Origin: Gemmatimonadota bacterium
GTDB lineage: Bacteria > Gemmatimonadota > Gemmatimonadetes > Longimicrobiales > Longimicrobiaceae
Direction of reading: 5' to 3'
Assembly: GCA_019240375.1 (NCBI GenBank)
Contig: JAFAYN010000174.1
Span: 1 to 15,323 of the forward strand
Length of the DNA: 15,323 bases
Shown: positions 1 through 6,152 of the stretch, in pieces
Layout of the letters: every line of letters starts with the position of its first letter
Position numbering within the stretch: position 1 is the first letter of the stretch
Position numbers and translations under genes: made by a program
The notes under the pieces: generated by a model
The model's input: the letters and a program-made list of their open reading frames with translations, nothing else
Told to the model about the DNA's origin: nothing
Database searches by the model: none

Positions 1-120
1 GATCCGGGTGGCGTCCTGCCCCTCGAACCCGAGCCGCTCCGCCACCTGGCGCGCGTACTGGCGGGCCAGCACCACGTCCTGCTCCCGCTGGAGCCCCACT
101 TCCAGGAGTGCGTGGTTCAC
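1..120 (-). CDS. RsbT-like kinase or sensor kinase, N-terminal fragment
   Basis: The first 40 codons of a gene that runs off the left edge. It starts at a GTG (118-120) whose last two bases form part of the TGA of the upstream phosphatase gene (GTGA overlap), so it is the translationally coupled fifth gene of the stressosome operon. The visible protein begins MNHALLEVGLQREQDVVLAR and continues to GFEGQDATRI. The layout of a basic helix with ARQYARQVAERLGF before the window edge resembles the N-terminal helix of RsbT-type GHKL ATPases, just ahead of the N-box. The family is known to carry such a domain either alone or at the front of a multidomain sensor histidine kinase downstream of rsbRST modules. 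Which applies here cannot be decided because the rest is outside the window. Confidence 0.7.
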   Translation of the reverse strand, partial: MNHALLEVGLQREQDVVLARQYARQVAERLGFEGQDATRI

Positions 121-1145
121 GGGCGCAGGGGGCGGCGCGCCGCCACCACGGTGGCGTCGTCGTTCTCGCGGCTGTAGTCGCGGTACAGGACCCCCGCCAC
201 CAGCGAGGCGTCGCGGGAGATCAGCCCGGGGTAGCGCTCCAGCGTCCAGCGGGTGCCGATCCCGTCGGAGTGGAGGATCACCAGCGCCCCCTCGGGCCAG
301 GAGTAGACGAACTCCTGCGCGCGCGGCATCTGGTGCCCCACGATCCCGCTGTGCGACACCATGCTCTGCGAGGTGGCCGGGGTCACCACCGCCCCGGAGA
401 TGTTCCCCGTCCCGGCGAAGCGGATCTCGCCCCGCTCCACGTCCAGCTCCACCACCGCCACCGCGGCGCCGCGGGTGGGGCGCAGGGCGTCGTGCATGCG
501 GCGGAGCATCTCGGTGGGAGCCAGGTCGGGGTGCTCGCGGAAGACGCGCACCGCCTCGCTGGAAGCTTCCGCCGCGCCCGGGCCGTGCCCCAGCCCGTCG
601 GCCACCACGACCAGCCCGCCCTGCGGACGGGGGTGCCAGGCCCAGGCGTCGCCGCACGCCGTTTCCCCGGGGTGGGGGATCCGCACCGCGCCCACCTCCA
701 GCGGGGGGACGGTGGGGCGGCCGTAGCTCTGGGGCCAGAGGCGGGCGAGCACCGCGGTGCCCACCCCGGCGACGGAGTGGATGTCGAAGTCGTCGGCCAT
801 GCGCGACATGGCCCCCAGCCCGGTCCCGGGGCTCCCCGCGGTGGAGTAGCCGTCGCGCAGCGCCTGGGGGAGGCTGGCGATCCCCGGCCCCCGGTCCAGC
901 GCCAGGATCTCGATCCCCGGGCGCTCGTCGCGGATGCGGGTCTGGGCCAGGATCTGCCCCCCGCCCCGCGCGTGCTTGGCCAGGTTGCCGGCCATCTCGG
1001 TGGCCACCACCGCCACCCGGCCGGCGTCCGTCTCGCCGAACCCCATCTCCTGGGCGAGGGTGGAGAGCCGCCTCCGGACCTCCCCGACGGCGCTGGCGTC
1101 GCCGACGCCGATCGTGAACCCGCAGCGTACGTCCACTTCCATCAT
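117..1145 (-). CDS. GHKL anti-sigma-type kinase fused to SpoIIE/RsbX-type PP2C phosphatase
   Basis: A 342-aa two-domain protein. Residues about 10-140 are an RsbT/SpoIIAB-like HATPase: N-box around ATEMAGNLAKHA (49-60), G1 box LDRGPGI (83-89), G2 box SPGTGLGAMSR (105-115). Residues about 143-340 are a SpoIIE/PP2C phosphatase with metal-ligand motifs CGDAW (164-168), VVADGLGHGPGAAEAS (180-195), HSDGI (292-296) and RENDDATVV (326-334). By family knowledge RsbX-type phosphatases dephosphorylate RsbS and RsbR and reset the stressosome; that this protein does so is inferred from its place behind rsbT. A longer reading frame reaches upstream to 1469, but it lies inside rsbT in another frame. The tandem ATG at 1145/1142 forms an ATGA overlap with the rsbT stop, so 1145 is the likely start. 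The 3' end overlaps the next gene by GTGA. Confidence 0.9.
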   Translation of the reverse strand: MMEVDVRCGFTIGVGDASAVGEVRRRLSTLAQEMGFGETDAGRVAVVATEMAGNLAKHARGGGQILAQTRIRDERPGIEILALDRGPGIASLPQALRDGYSTAGSPGTGLGAMSRMADDFDIHSVAGVGTAVLARLWPQSYGRPTVPPLEVGAVRIPHPGETACGDAWAWHPRPQGGLVVVADGLGHGPGAAEASSEAVRVFREHPDLAPTEMLRRMHDALRPTRGAAVAVVELDVERGEIRFAGTGNISGAVVTPATSQSMVSHSGIVGHQMPRAQEFVYSWPEGALVILHSDGIGTRWTLERYPGLISRDASLVAGVLYRDYSRENDDATVVAARRPLRP

Positions 1146-1546
1146 CTCCACTTCACCACGGTGACGCGCGTCCCCTCGCCGGGCGCGGAATGGATCTCGA
1201 ACTCGTCCACCAGGCGGCGAGATCCGCCCAGCCCCAGCCCCATCCCCGACCCGGTGGTGAAGCCGTCGCGGAGCGCCTGCTCCACGTCCGCGATCCCGGG
1301 GCCCTGGTCCTCGAAGGTCAGGCGGAGCCCCTGGCGCGGTGAGCGCTCCAGGATCTCCATCCGCATCTGGCCGCCGCCCCCGTAGTTCAGGGCGTTGCGC
1401 GCCAGCTCGCTGGCCGCGGTGACCAGCTTGGTCTGGTCGATCAGGGAGAACTTCATCTCGACCGCCCACGACCGGACCGCCTGGCGGGCGGCGACCACCT
1501 CGGCCTCGGTGCGGATGGGGCGGACGTCGCTACGAGAGACCGTCAT
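1142..1546 (-). CDS. rsbT: Stressosome serine/threonine kinase RsbT
   Basis: A 134-aa protein, almost the same length as B. subtilis RsbT (133 aa). It is a single GHKL ATPase domain: N-box SELARNALNYGGGG (46-59), G1 box EDQGPGIADV (79-88) and the glycine-rich lid GSGMGLGLGGSRRLVDEF (99-116). The family role is to phosphorylate RsbS and RsbR on Ser/Thr in the stressosome; stress releases RsbT, which then activates a downstream partner (RsbU in Bacillus). The start at 1546 lies inside rsbS (17-bp overlap) and the stop shares bases with the ATG of the phosphatase gene, so this is a tightly coupled operon. No rsbU, rsbV, rsbW or sigB is visible in the window, so the output pathway is not known. 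Confidence 0.93.
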   Translation of the reverse strand: MTVSRSDVRPIRTEAEVVAARQAVRSWAVEMKFSLIDQTKLVTAASELARNALNYGGGGQMRMEILERSPRQGLRLTFEDQGPGIADVEQALRDGFTTGSGMGLGLGGSRRLVDEFEIHSAPGEGTRVTVVKWR

Positions 1547-1958
1547 GACCGCCGAACGCGTCGTCCTCTTCCCCGCCCCCGTCGTACTCCTCCAGCTCCG
1601 CCGCCCGCAGCGAGGCGTGCAGCAGCTCCATCCCCCGCTCCACGTTCAGGGCGGTGCGCACCCCCGGGAGGGAGAGCCCCAGCTCCACCAGGGTGATGGC
1701 GACCGCCGGCTGCATCCCCACCACCACCGTTTCCGCGTCCAGGATGCGCGACATGGAGGCGATGTTGGCCAGGACGCGCCCGATGAACGAGTCCACGATC
1801 TCCAGCGAGGAGATGTCGATCAGGACGCCGCGGGCGCCGGTCCGGGCGATCTGCGAGGTCAGGTCGTCCTGGAGGGCGAGGGCCAGCTGGTCGTGCATGT
1901 CCACCTGGATGGTGACCAGGAGGAAGCGGCCCATCTTGAGAATGGGGATCCGTTCCAT
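1530..1958 (-). CDS. rsbS: Stressosome scaffold protein RsbS (STAS domain)
   Basis: A 142-aa single-STAS protein beginning MERIPILKMGRFLLVTIQVD, which closely follows the RsbS pattern. The phosphorylation loop reads DISSLEIVDSFIGRVL; Ser57 in VDSFIG corresponds to the RsbT-target Ser59 of B. subtilis RsbS (two residues of offset at the N terminus). The GMQPAVAITLVELG segment (roughly 100-113) is also typical. In the stressosome, RsbS and RsbR form a large cytoplasmic assembly that sequesters RsbT. The C terminus is longer than in Bacillus (121 aa) and carries an acidic, glycine-rich tail (EEYDGGGEEDDAFGGHDG). It starts 10 nt after the rsbR stop, with GAGG overlapping that stop codon as a plausible ribosome binding site, and overlaps rsbT by 17 bp. 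Confidence 0.93.
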   Translation of the reverse strand: MERIPILKMGRFLLVTIQVDMHDQLALALQDDLTSQIARTGARGVLIDISSLEIVDSFIGRVLANIASMSRILDAETVVVGMQPAVAITLVELGLSLPGVRTALNVERGMELLHASLRAAELEEYDGGGEEDDAFGGHDGLS

Positions 1959-1968
1959 GCGCGGGGCC

Positions 1969-2832
1969 TCAGCGCTTCTCCGCCCGGACCACCTTCCACC
2001 CGGTCACCCGGAGGGCCATGGCGATGGCGTCGGCGAGGGTGGCCTTGGTCGAGGCGCCGTGCAGCTCCACTCCCAGGTGGACGATGGTCTGCGCGATCTG
2101 CGGGCGGATCCCGCTGATGATGCACTCGGCGCCCATCAGGCGGGCGGCGGCCACGGTCTTGATCAGGTGCTGCGCCACCAGCGTGTCCACGGTGGGGACG
2201 CCGGTGATGTCGATGATGGCCATGCTGGCCCCGGTCTCGACGATGCGCTGCAGCAGGTTCTCCATCACCACCTGGGTGCGGGCGCTGTCGAGCGTGCCGA
2301 TCAGCGGGACCGCCACCACCCCCTCCCACAGCTTGACCACGGGGGTGGAAAGCTCCAGCAGCTCCTGCTGCTGCCGGTAGATCACGTCCTCGCGGCTCTG
2401 CTGGAAGAGCTCGGTGGTGTACAGCGCCAGCCCGTCCAGCAGCGTGGTGGCGCTCCAGACGGCGTCCATGAGCCGCTCGGGGTCGCCGGCCAGCCCGGAG
2501 CGCAGCCGCGCGAAGAGCGGCTGCTTGAGCGACAGGACGAAGGTGGCGGTCTCCGAGGGGGAGAAGCCCTGCAGCGCGCGGCCGCGCGACACCCGGGCGA
2601 GCAGCTCCCGCACCTGCGACCACTCCGGCGCCTGCACGTCGAGAGAGCCTCCCCGGGCCGCGTTGCGGAGCAGGTTCAGGAACTCGCCGGACTGCTGCCG
2701 CAGCTCGGACTCGGTGATCAGGTCCGTGCGGGCGGTGGGGGCGGAGAGCTGCGCCTGCAGCCAGCTGTCCAGGAGCGCCTGCGGGTCGGCGCCGAGGATC
2801 TCCGCGACGGTGGAACCGGCGGTCTGTGCCAT
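1969..2832 (-). CDS. rsbR: Stressosome sensor/scaffold protein RsbR
   Basis: A 287-aa protein with an all-helical N-terminal domain (about 10-155, the position of the non-heme globin-like sensor domain of RsbR family members) followed by a C-terminal STAS domain (about 160-280). The STAS part is diagnostic: VPLIGTLDSARTQVVMENLL (175-194), DITGVPTVDT (208-217) and GIRPQIAQTIVHLG (241-254). The threonines in VDT (217) and AQT (249) lie in the motifs that hold the RsbT-phosphorylated residues of Bacillus RsbR. The N-terminal domain is expected to sense a signal, but no ligand residues are evident. The ATG at 2832 is preferred: upstream in-frame sequence is low-complexity and overlaps the putative promoter, and B. 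subtilis RsbRA (274 aa) is close in length. It is the first gene of the operon. Confidence 0.92.
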   Translation of the reverse strand: MAQTAGSTVAEILGADPQALLDSWLQAQLSAPTARTDLITESELRQQSGEFLNLLRNAARGGSLDVQAPEWSQVRELLARVSRGRALQGFSPSETATFVLSLKQPLFARLRSGLAGDPERLMDAVWSATTLLDGLALYTTELFQQSREDVIYRQQQELLELSTPVVKLWEGVVAVPLIGTLDSARTQVVMENLLQRIVETGASMAIIDITGVPTVDTLVAQHLIKTVAAARLMGAECIISGIRPQIAQTIVHLGVELHGASTKATLADAIAMALRVTGWKVVRAEKR

Positions 2833-2900
2833 GGATGGGTCTTCTCGGGTAGTGGAGCCCGGGCCGGTCGCCCGCGCGCCCTCGGTTCGGAACGGCCTAC

Positions 2901-2929
2901 AAGATACGGCGGCGGGGGTGGCGGGGAAA
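2901..2929 (-). promoter_or_regulatory. Putative promoter of the rsbRST operon
   Basis: On the minus strand a TATCTT hexamer (2906-2901) sits about 69 nt before the rsbR start, with TTTCCC (2929-2924) 17 nt upstream as a weak -35. The same TATCTT hexamer occurs ahead of the lipoprotein gene starting at 11531. This is motif reading only. Confidence 0.35.
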
Positions 2930-2974
2930 TGCTCCGCCCTCCACGCGAGTCGCGCGGCCCGGTGGAAAGGTGGG

Positions 2975-3739
2975 TCAGGAGGTGGTGGGAGGCACGGGGA
3001 CACGCCCCCAGCTCAGCACCTCCACGCTGCGGGCGAAGTGGGCCAGCGGCGCGGTGTCGGGGAGGCGGATCCCCATCCCGTCCAGCAGGGTGCAGCGCTC
3101 CACCTCGGCCTCGGCGCGCTGCAGCGGCCAGGGGGCGTGCTGCACGTCCACCGACGAGACGCGCCCGCGCCGGTCGGCGGTGAACAGGGCGTAGCGCTCG
3201 GCCAGCCAGTGCTCCAGCGTCCCCGGCGCGGCGTGGAAGACGGGGCCGGCGGGGCGGGAGCGCGCCGTGAACTCGACGGACAGGGCGCCGCGGTGGGTGC
3301 GGCGGGAGCGGTACTCCACCCCCTCGCCCCACGGCGCCGTGTCGATGCGGGCGTCGAAGTAGGGGAGGTTGTACCGGAGGCGCGCCATGCGCACGGCCAG
3401 GCGGCTGGCGGCGTCCAGGCTGAAGAACCAGACCCCGCTCCGGTCGGCCGAGCGCACGTAGGTGCGCACGTTGATCTCCGGGAAGGCGGAGGTGGTGGGG
3501 ACCGCCGGCGCCAGGCGGAGGCGTACCTGGTCCATGCGGAAGGGGACCACCCCGATCCAGGCGGTCCCCTCGAAAGTGTCCACCGCGAGCGGCGCCGGGA
3601 CGAGCGGGCGCAGCGCCGCGGCGGGGACCGGCCAGTGCAGGAAGGCCAGGTCGAACCAGCGCATGGTCATCGCCCACCGACCGCGGGGGAGGGGCCAGGG
3701 CCGGTGGGCGACCTCGCGCAGGATGGCGGCGGGGTTCAC
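2975..3739 (-). CDS. DUF2071 (YqjF-like) family protein
   Basis: A 254-aa cytoplasmic protein without signal peptide or membrane span. It has the hallmarks of DUF2071: an N-terminal HRPWPLPRGRWAMTMRWFDL (12-31), HWPVPAAALRPLVPAPLAVD (35-54), GTAWIGVVPFRM (58-69), FPEINVRTYV (86-95), GVWFFSLDA (102-110) and RLRYNLPYFDARI (120-132). The fold belongs to the acetoacetate-decarboxylase-like group, but the biochemical activity of the family is not established, so no reaction is proposed. The GTG at 3739 overlaps the TGA of the upstream lipoprotein gene (GTGA), and this start keeps the conserved REVAHRPWPLP segment that a later ATG at residue 24 would lose. It is the last gene of its run and ends about 140 bp before rsbR. 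Confidence 0.88.
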   Translation of the reverse strand: MNPAAILREVAHRPWPLPRGRWAMTMRWFDLAFLHWPVPAAALRPLVPAPLAVDTFEGTAWIGVVPFRMDQVRLRLAPAVPTTSAFPEINVRTYVRSADRSGVWFFSLDAASRLAVRMARLRYNLPYFDARIDTAPWGEGVEYRSRRTHRGALSVEFTARSRPAGPVFHAAPGTLEHWLAERYALFTADRRGRVSSVDVQHAPWPLQRAEAEVERCTLLDGMGIRLPDTAPLAHFARSVEVLSWGRVPVPPTTS

Positions 3740-4290
3740 CGGGCGGACAGCATCTCCAGGATGCGGCGCTCCAGCACGTTGTTGGATGTGCAGCGCACCG
3801 GCTGGTCGCTCCCGCCGGGGGAGCGGGCCTGTGCCTCCACCCGCGTGGAGATGCGCGAGCCGCCGCCGGCGGGACCCGCCTGCACCCGGGTGACCACGGC
3901 CAGGGTGACGGTGTAGGTGTCGGCGTTGGAAACGCCGGGGGTGGAGGCCCCGCAGTCCAGGTAGGTGGAGATCGGTGTCCCGGCCAGCCGGCGGCGCACG
4001 ATGCTCTGGCGCTGGCCGTACGCCCATCCCGCCTCGTCCAGCACCCCACCGACCAGCCCCAGGCGGGTGTAGACGGCCGGGAGCGCCTTCCATGCCTCCT
4101 CGACGGAGACCGGCGCCGCCGCGGTCACGGTGGCGTCCACCGAGTTGCTTTCCACGCGGAAGGTCCCCGCGGGGGTGTCCAGCTGCCGCACCGAGTGCGT
4201 ATCGCGCTCCGGGACGACGTTGGCGGACGAGGCGCACGCCGCCAGGAACAGGGAAAGGAACGCGCCGCAGCGGCGCATGGATCGGCTCAT
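3736..4290 (-). CDS. Lipoprotein of unknown function
   Basis: A 184-aa protein with an N-terminal lipoprotein signal: basic start MSRSMRRC, hydrophobic GAFLSLFLAAC with lipobox LAAC and acylated Cys19. The mature part contains a segment SVDATVTAAAPVSVEEAWKA (50-69) resembling the start of periplasmic SRPBCC-like or beta-rich proteins, and two further cysteines (113 and 167) that could form a disulfide. I do not recognise a named family. The ATG at 4290 has a GGGAG ribosome binding site about 7 nt upstream and gives a good basic n-region; an ATG at 4278 would also keep the lipobox but has no clear site. It is translationally coupled to the DUF2071 gene and follows the SDR gene by 47 nt. Confidence 0.8.
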   Translation of the reverse strand: MSRSMRRCGAFLSLFLAACASSANVVPERDTHSVRQLDTPAGTFRVESNSVDATVTAAAPVSVEEAWKALPAVYTRLGLVGGVLDEAGWAYGQRQSIVRRRLAGTPISTYLDCGASTPGVSNADTYTVTLAVVTRVQAGPAGGGSRISTRVEAQARSPGGSDQPVRCTSNNVLERRILEMLSAR

Positions 4291-4337
4291 CGTATGGCTC
4301 CCGTGAAGGGGTGGATCGGACCGGAGGCCCGGAAGGC

Positions 4338-4940
4338 TCAGGCGAAGGTGCGCGCGTCGATCACCTCGCCGGTGCGCTCCTCCTCCACGCTGGCGAGGTA
4401 GGCGGCGGCCACCTTTTCGGCCGGGACGCCGCCGGACGGGTCCTGCCCCATCGCCTGCAGCGTCTCGCTGACCCAGGGCGGGCTGACCACGTTGATGCGC
4501 ACCCCGCGCGGCATCTCCAGCGCGGCCGCCCGCCCGAACGCCTCCACCCCGGCGTTGACCAGGCTGATCGCGGCGCTCCCCGGCATCGGCTCGCCGGCCA
4601 GCACCCCGCTGGTGAGGGTGAAGGAGCCGCCGTCGCGCACGTGCGCCAGCCCCAGGCGCACCAGGTTGACCTGCCCCATCAGCTTGTTGTCCAGGCTGAA
4701 GCGGAAGTCGTCGTCGGCCAGCGCTTCCAGCGCGGCGAAGCGCGCCTGCCCCGCGGCGGACACCAGCGCGTCGAAGGGGCCCACCGCCTCGAACAGGCGC
4801 CGGATGGAGTCGGTGGAGGCCATGTCCACCTGCAGGTCGCCCCCGGTGTGCCCCACCCGCACCACCTCGTGACGCGCGGCGAGCGCCCGGTCCACCGCCC
4901 GCCCGATCGTCCCCGTCGCGCCGATCAGCACCACCCGCAT
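4338..4940 (-). CDS. Short-chain dehydrogenase/reductase-fold protein lacking the catalytic Tyr/Lys
   Basis: A 200-aa SDR with a Rossmann nucleotide-binding start MRVVLIGATGTIGRAVDRAL (GATGTIG, 7-13), DLQVDMAS (35-42) after the second strand, LVSAAG (59-64) matching the NNAG position, LDNKLMGQVNLV (83-94) with the conserved Asn, and LTSGVLAG (109-116) with the Ser position. Where classical SDRs have YxxxK this protein reads AAISLVNAGVEAF (123-135), so the catalytic Tyr and Lys are absent. This matches the Lin1944-like SDR subgroup, described as having lost typical active-site residues. At 200 aa it is shorter than the usual 250. A strong GGGAGG lies 5-6 nt before the ATG. Function unknown: it may bind NAD(P) without catalysis, or use other residues. 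Confidence 0.88.
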   Translation of the reverse strand: MRVVLIGATGTIGRAVDRALAARHEVVRVGHTGGDLQVDMASTDSIRRLFEAVGPFDALVSAAGQARFAALEALADDDFRFSLDNKLMGQVNLVRLGLAHVRDGGSFTLTSGVLAGEPMPGSAAISLVNAGVEAFGRAAALEMPRGVRINVVSPPWVSETLQAMGQDPSGGVPAEKVAAAYLASVEEERTGEVIDARTFA

Positions 4941-4967
4941 ACGTACCTCCCTGTGCTCGTGGTCCCG

Positions 4968-5016
4968 CGGCCGCCGGAAGGGCGGCCGTCCCGGAGGGAG
5001 GATGGCCGCCGGAAGG
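4968..5016. repeat. 13-bp direct repeat with alternative hairpins between sigma factor and SDR gene
   Basis: The 13-mer GGCCGCCGGAAGG occurs at 4969-4981 and 5004-5016. The segment GGCGGCC (4981-4987) can pair perfectly with GGCCGCC of either copy: CGGCCGCC-GGAAG-GGCGGCCG (4968-4988, 8 bp, 5-nt loop) or 4981-4987 with 5004-5010. No T-run follows on the minus strand, so a classical intrinsic terminator is unlikely. Downstream of the sigma gene and upstream of the SDR gene it could act as an attenuator or RNA processing site, which is inference. Confidence 0.5.
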
Positions 5017-5039
5017 TCCGTGCCGCAAGGGGTGGAGCG

Positions 5040-5591
5040 CTACGGCGCTTCCACCCGGCGGCGCAGCGAGGCCAGGCCGTAGGCGAGGCGCGACTTCACC
5101 GTGCCGACGGGAATCTCCAGCGCTTCCGAGATCTCCAGGTACGGGAGCCCTTCCAGGTAGTGGAGCCGGAGGACCACCTCGCTCGCGGGGGACACCCCCG
5201 CGAGCAGCTCCGGGAGGCGGGCGGTCCACTCCGGGTCCACCGGGGGCGGGTCGGGCTCGGGGGCGGGCAGGGTTTCCGACCACTCCTCGCCGCGCACCGC
5301 CTCCCGCCACCTGCGGTCGCGCTTCGCGCGGCGGAGGGCCTCGCGCGTGGCGATCCGGTACGCCCAGGCCCGGAACCAGCGCGGGTCACCCAGGCTCCCC
5401 AGCTTGCGGCACACGATCACCAGGACGTCCTGCAGCGTGTCCAGGGCGGCCTCCTCGTCGCGCAGGAGCGCGCGGACGTGCTCGTAGAGCGGGCGCTGGA
5501 CCCGCCGGAGGAGCTGGTCCAGCGCTTCCCGGTCGCCGAGCTGGGCGCGGGCCGCCAGCGCGGCGACCACGGCCGCGGCGTCGGGCTCCAC
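5040..5591 (-). CDS. ECF-family RNA polymerase sigma factor
   Basis: A 183-aa protein with only sigma regions 2 and 4. Region 2 spans about 25-92: LLRRVQRPLYEHVRALLRDE, then EAALDTLQDVLVIVCRKL (the DxxQDV core) and RWFRAWAYRIATREALRRAKR for -10 recognition. A proline/acidic linker (105-120) leads to region 4 (about 128-181), whose helix-turn-helix reads GLPYLEISEALEIPVGTVKSRLAYGL (148-173). Such factors direct RNA polymerase to a small regulon, usually controlled by an anti-sigma partner. The GTG start at 5591 lies one base after the stop of the 95-aa membrane protein (TGAGGTG), so translation is probably coupled to it. No zinc-binding (HxxxCxxC) anti-sigma factor is encoded next to it; the two small membrane proteins upstream are the only adjacent candidates for control. 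Confidence 0.93.
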   Translation of the reverse strand: MEPDAAAVVAALAARAQLGDREALDQLLRRVQRPLYEHVRALLRDEEAALDTLQDVLVIVCRKLGSLGDPRWFRAWAYRIATREALRRAKRDRRWREAVRGEEWSETLPAPEPDPPPVDPEWTARLPELLAGVSPASEVVLRLHYLEGLPYLEISEALEIPVGTVKSRLAYGLASLRRRVEAP

Positions 5592-5592
5592 C

Positions 5593-5880
5593 TCAGCGCC
5601 CGCCGGCCGCCTCCACCACGGCGGCCACCCGCGCCCCCACCCGGGACACGTGCCCGCCGAGGGCGAACAGGCCGAGCCCGACGATGGAGTAGCTCAGCAC
5701 CGAGAAGAGGAAGAGCAGCACCTGCAGCCGGTCGTGCCAGTCCACCATCAGGAGGGCCACCACCATCAGCACGCCCTCCACGGCGGCGGCTCCCAGCATG
5801 GCGAGCCGGGTGGTCCGCGCGGCTCGCTCCATCTGGTCGAGGACGCTCCGGCGCGCGGCGTCCAGGTCGGGAGTGTTCAT
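5593..5880 (-). CDS. Small two-span membrane protein, upstream of ECF sigma factor
   Basis: A 95-aa protein with a cytoplasmic-looking helical N terminus (MNTPDLDAARRSVLDQMERA) and two hydrophobic spans at about 27-47 (LAMLGAAAVEGVLMVVALLM) and 53-77 (LQVLLFLFSVLSYSIVGLGL), then a short amphipathic C-terminal helix. No enzyme motif or metal-binding cysteine/histidine cluster is present, and I do not recognise a family. A GGAGAGCGGAGCG leader precedes the ATG. It sits 22 nt after the 35-aa peptide gene and one base before the sigma-factor GTG. By context it may be a membrane partner of the sigma factor, possibly an unconventional anti-sigma protein or a target gene; the sequence alone does not decide. 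Confidence 0.82.
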   Translation of the reverse strand: MNTPDLDAARRSVLDQMERAARTTRLAMLGAAAVEGVLMVVALLMVDWHDRLQVLLFLFSVLSYSIVGLGLFALGGHVSRVGARVAAVVEAAGGR

Positions 5881-5902
5881 CGCTCCGCTCTCCGTGTGCG
5901 GG

Positions 5903-6010
5903 TCAGCGCAGGAAGAGCGCGGCCGCGATCACGGCCGCCTCGACCAGGGCGAAGGTCCAGACCAGGGCGCGGATGCCGGGGCCAGGCCGGGAATCGGAAG
6001 GGGTGCTCAT
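5903..6010 (-). CDS. 35-aa single-span membrane peptide
   Basis: A very small reading frame encoding a polar, Pro/Ser-rich N terminus (MSTPSDSRPGPG) followed by one hydrophobic helix (about 14-33, ALVWTFALVEAAVIAAALFL) and a final Arg. A GGGAG ribosome binding site stands 7 nt before the ATG and the downstream membrane-protein gene starts 22 nt after the stop, so it looks like the first gene of the sigma-factor operon. No family recognised. Small size is the main caution. Confidence 0.6.
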   Translation of the reverse strand: MSTPSDSRPGPGIRALVWTFALVEAAVIAAALFLR

Positions 6011-6090
6011 GGGGTGCTCCCGTCGGTACGTGGAAGGCGGTCTCGTCCGCCCCGAGCGGCGCGCGGATCGCGCCGCCCGGAAGTAGAGAG

Positions 6091-6112
6091 GACGCCCGGC
6101 GGGAAAGGGTTC
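6091..6112 (-). promoter_or_regulatory. Possible ECF-type promoter of the sigma-factor operon
   Basis: On the minus strand GAACCC (6112-6107) is followed by CGTC (6094-6091) with 14 nt between GAAC and CGTC, resembling the AAC...CGT layout of ECF-dependent promoters but about 2 nt short of usual spacing. It would place transcription start about 70-75 nt before the 35-aa gene and would fit autoregulation by the encoded sigma factor. Speculative. Confidence 0.3.
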
Positions 6113-6152
6113 GGATCGGGGAGGGGCCGGCGGGGAGCCGGGCGGGGGAGGC

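Noticed and set aside
1146..1469. N-terminal extension of the kinase/phosphatase fusion to 1469
   Set aside because: The extension lies inside rsbT in another frame; the ATGA overlap at 1142-1145 is the natural start.
108..6086. Long plus-strand frames opposite the rsb, DUF2071, SDR and sigma genes (for example 108-1385, 1654-3183, 3975-6086)
   Set aside because: They are antisense shadows caused by high GC: Arg/Pro/Gly/His-rich, without domains, while the minus-strand frames match known families.
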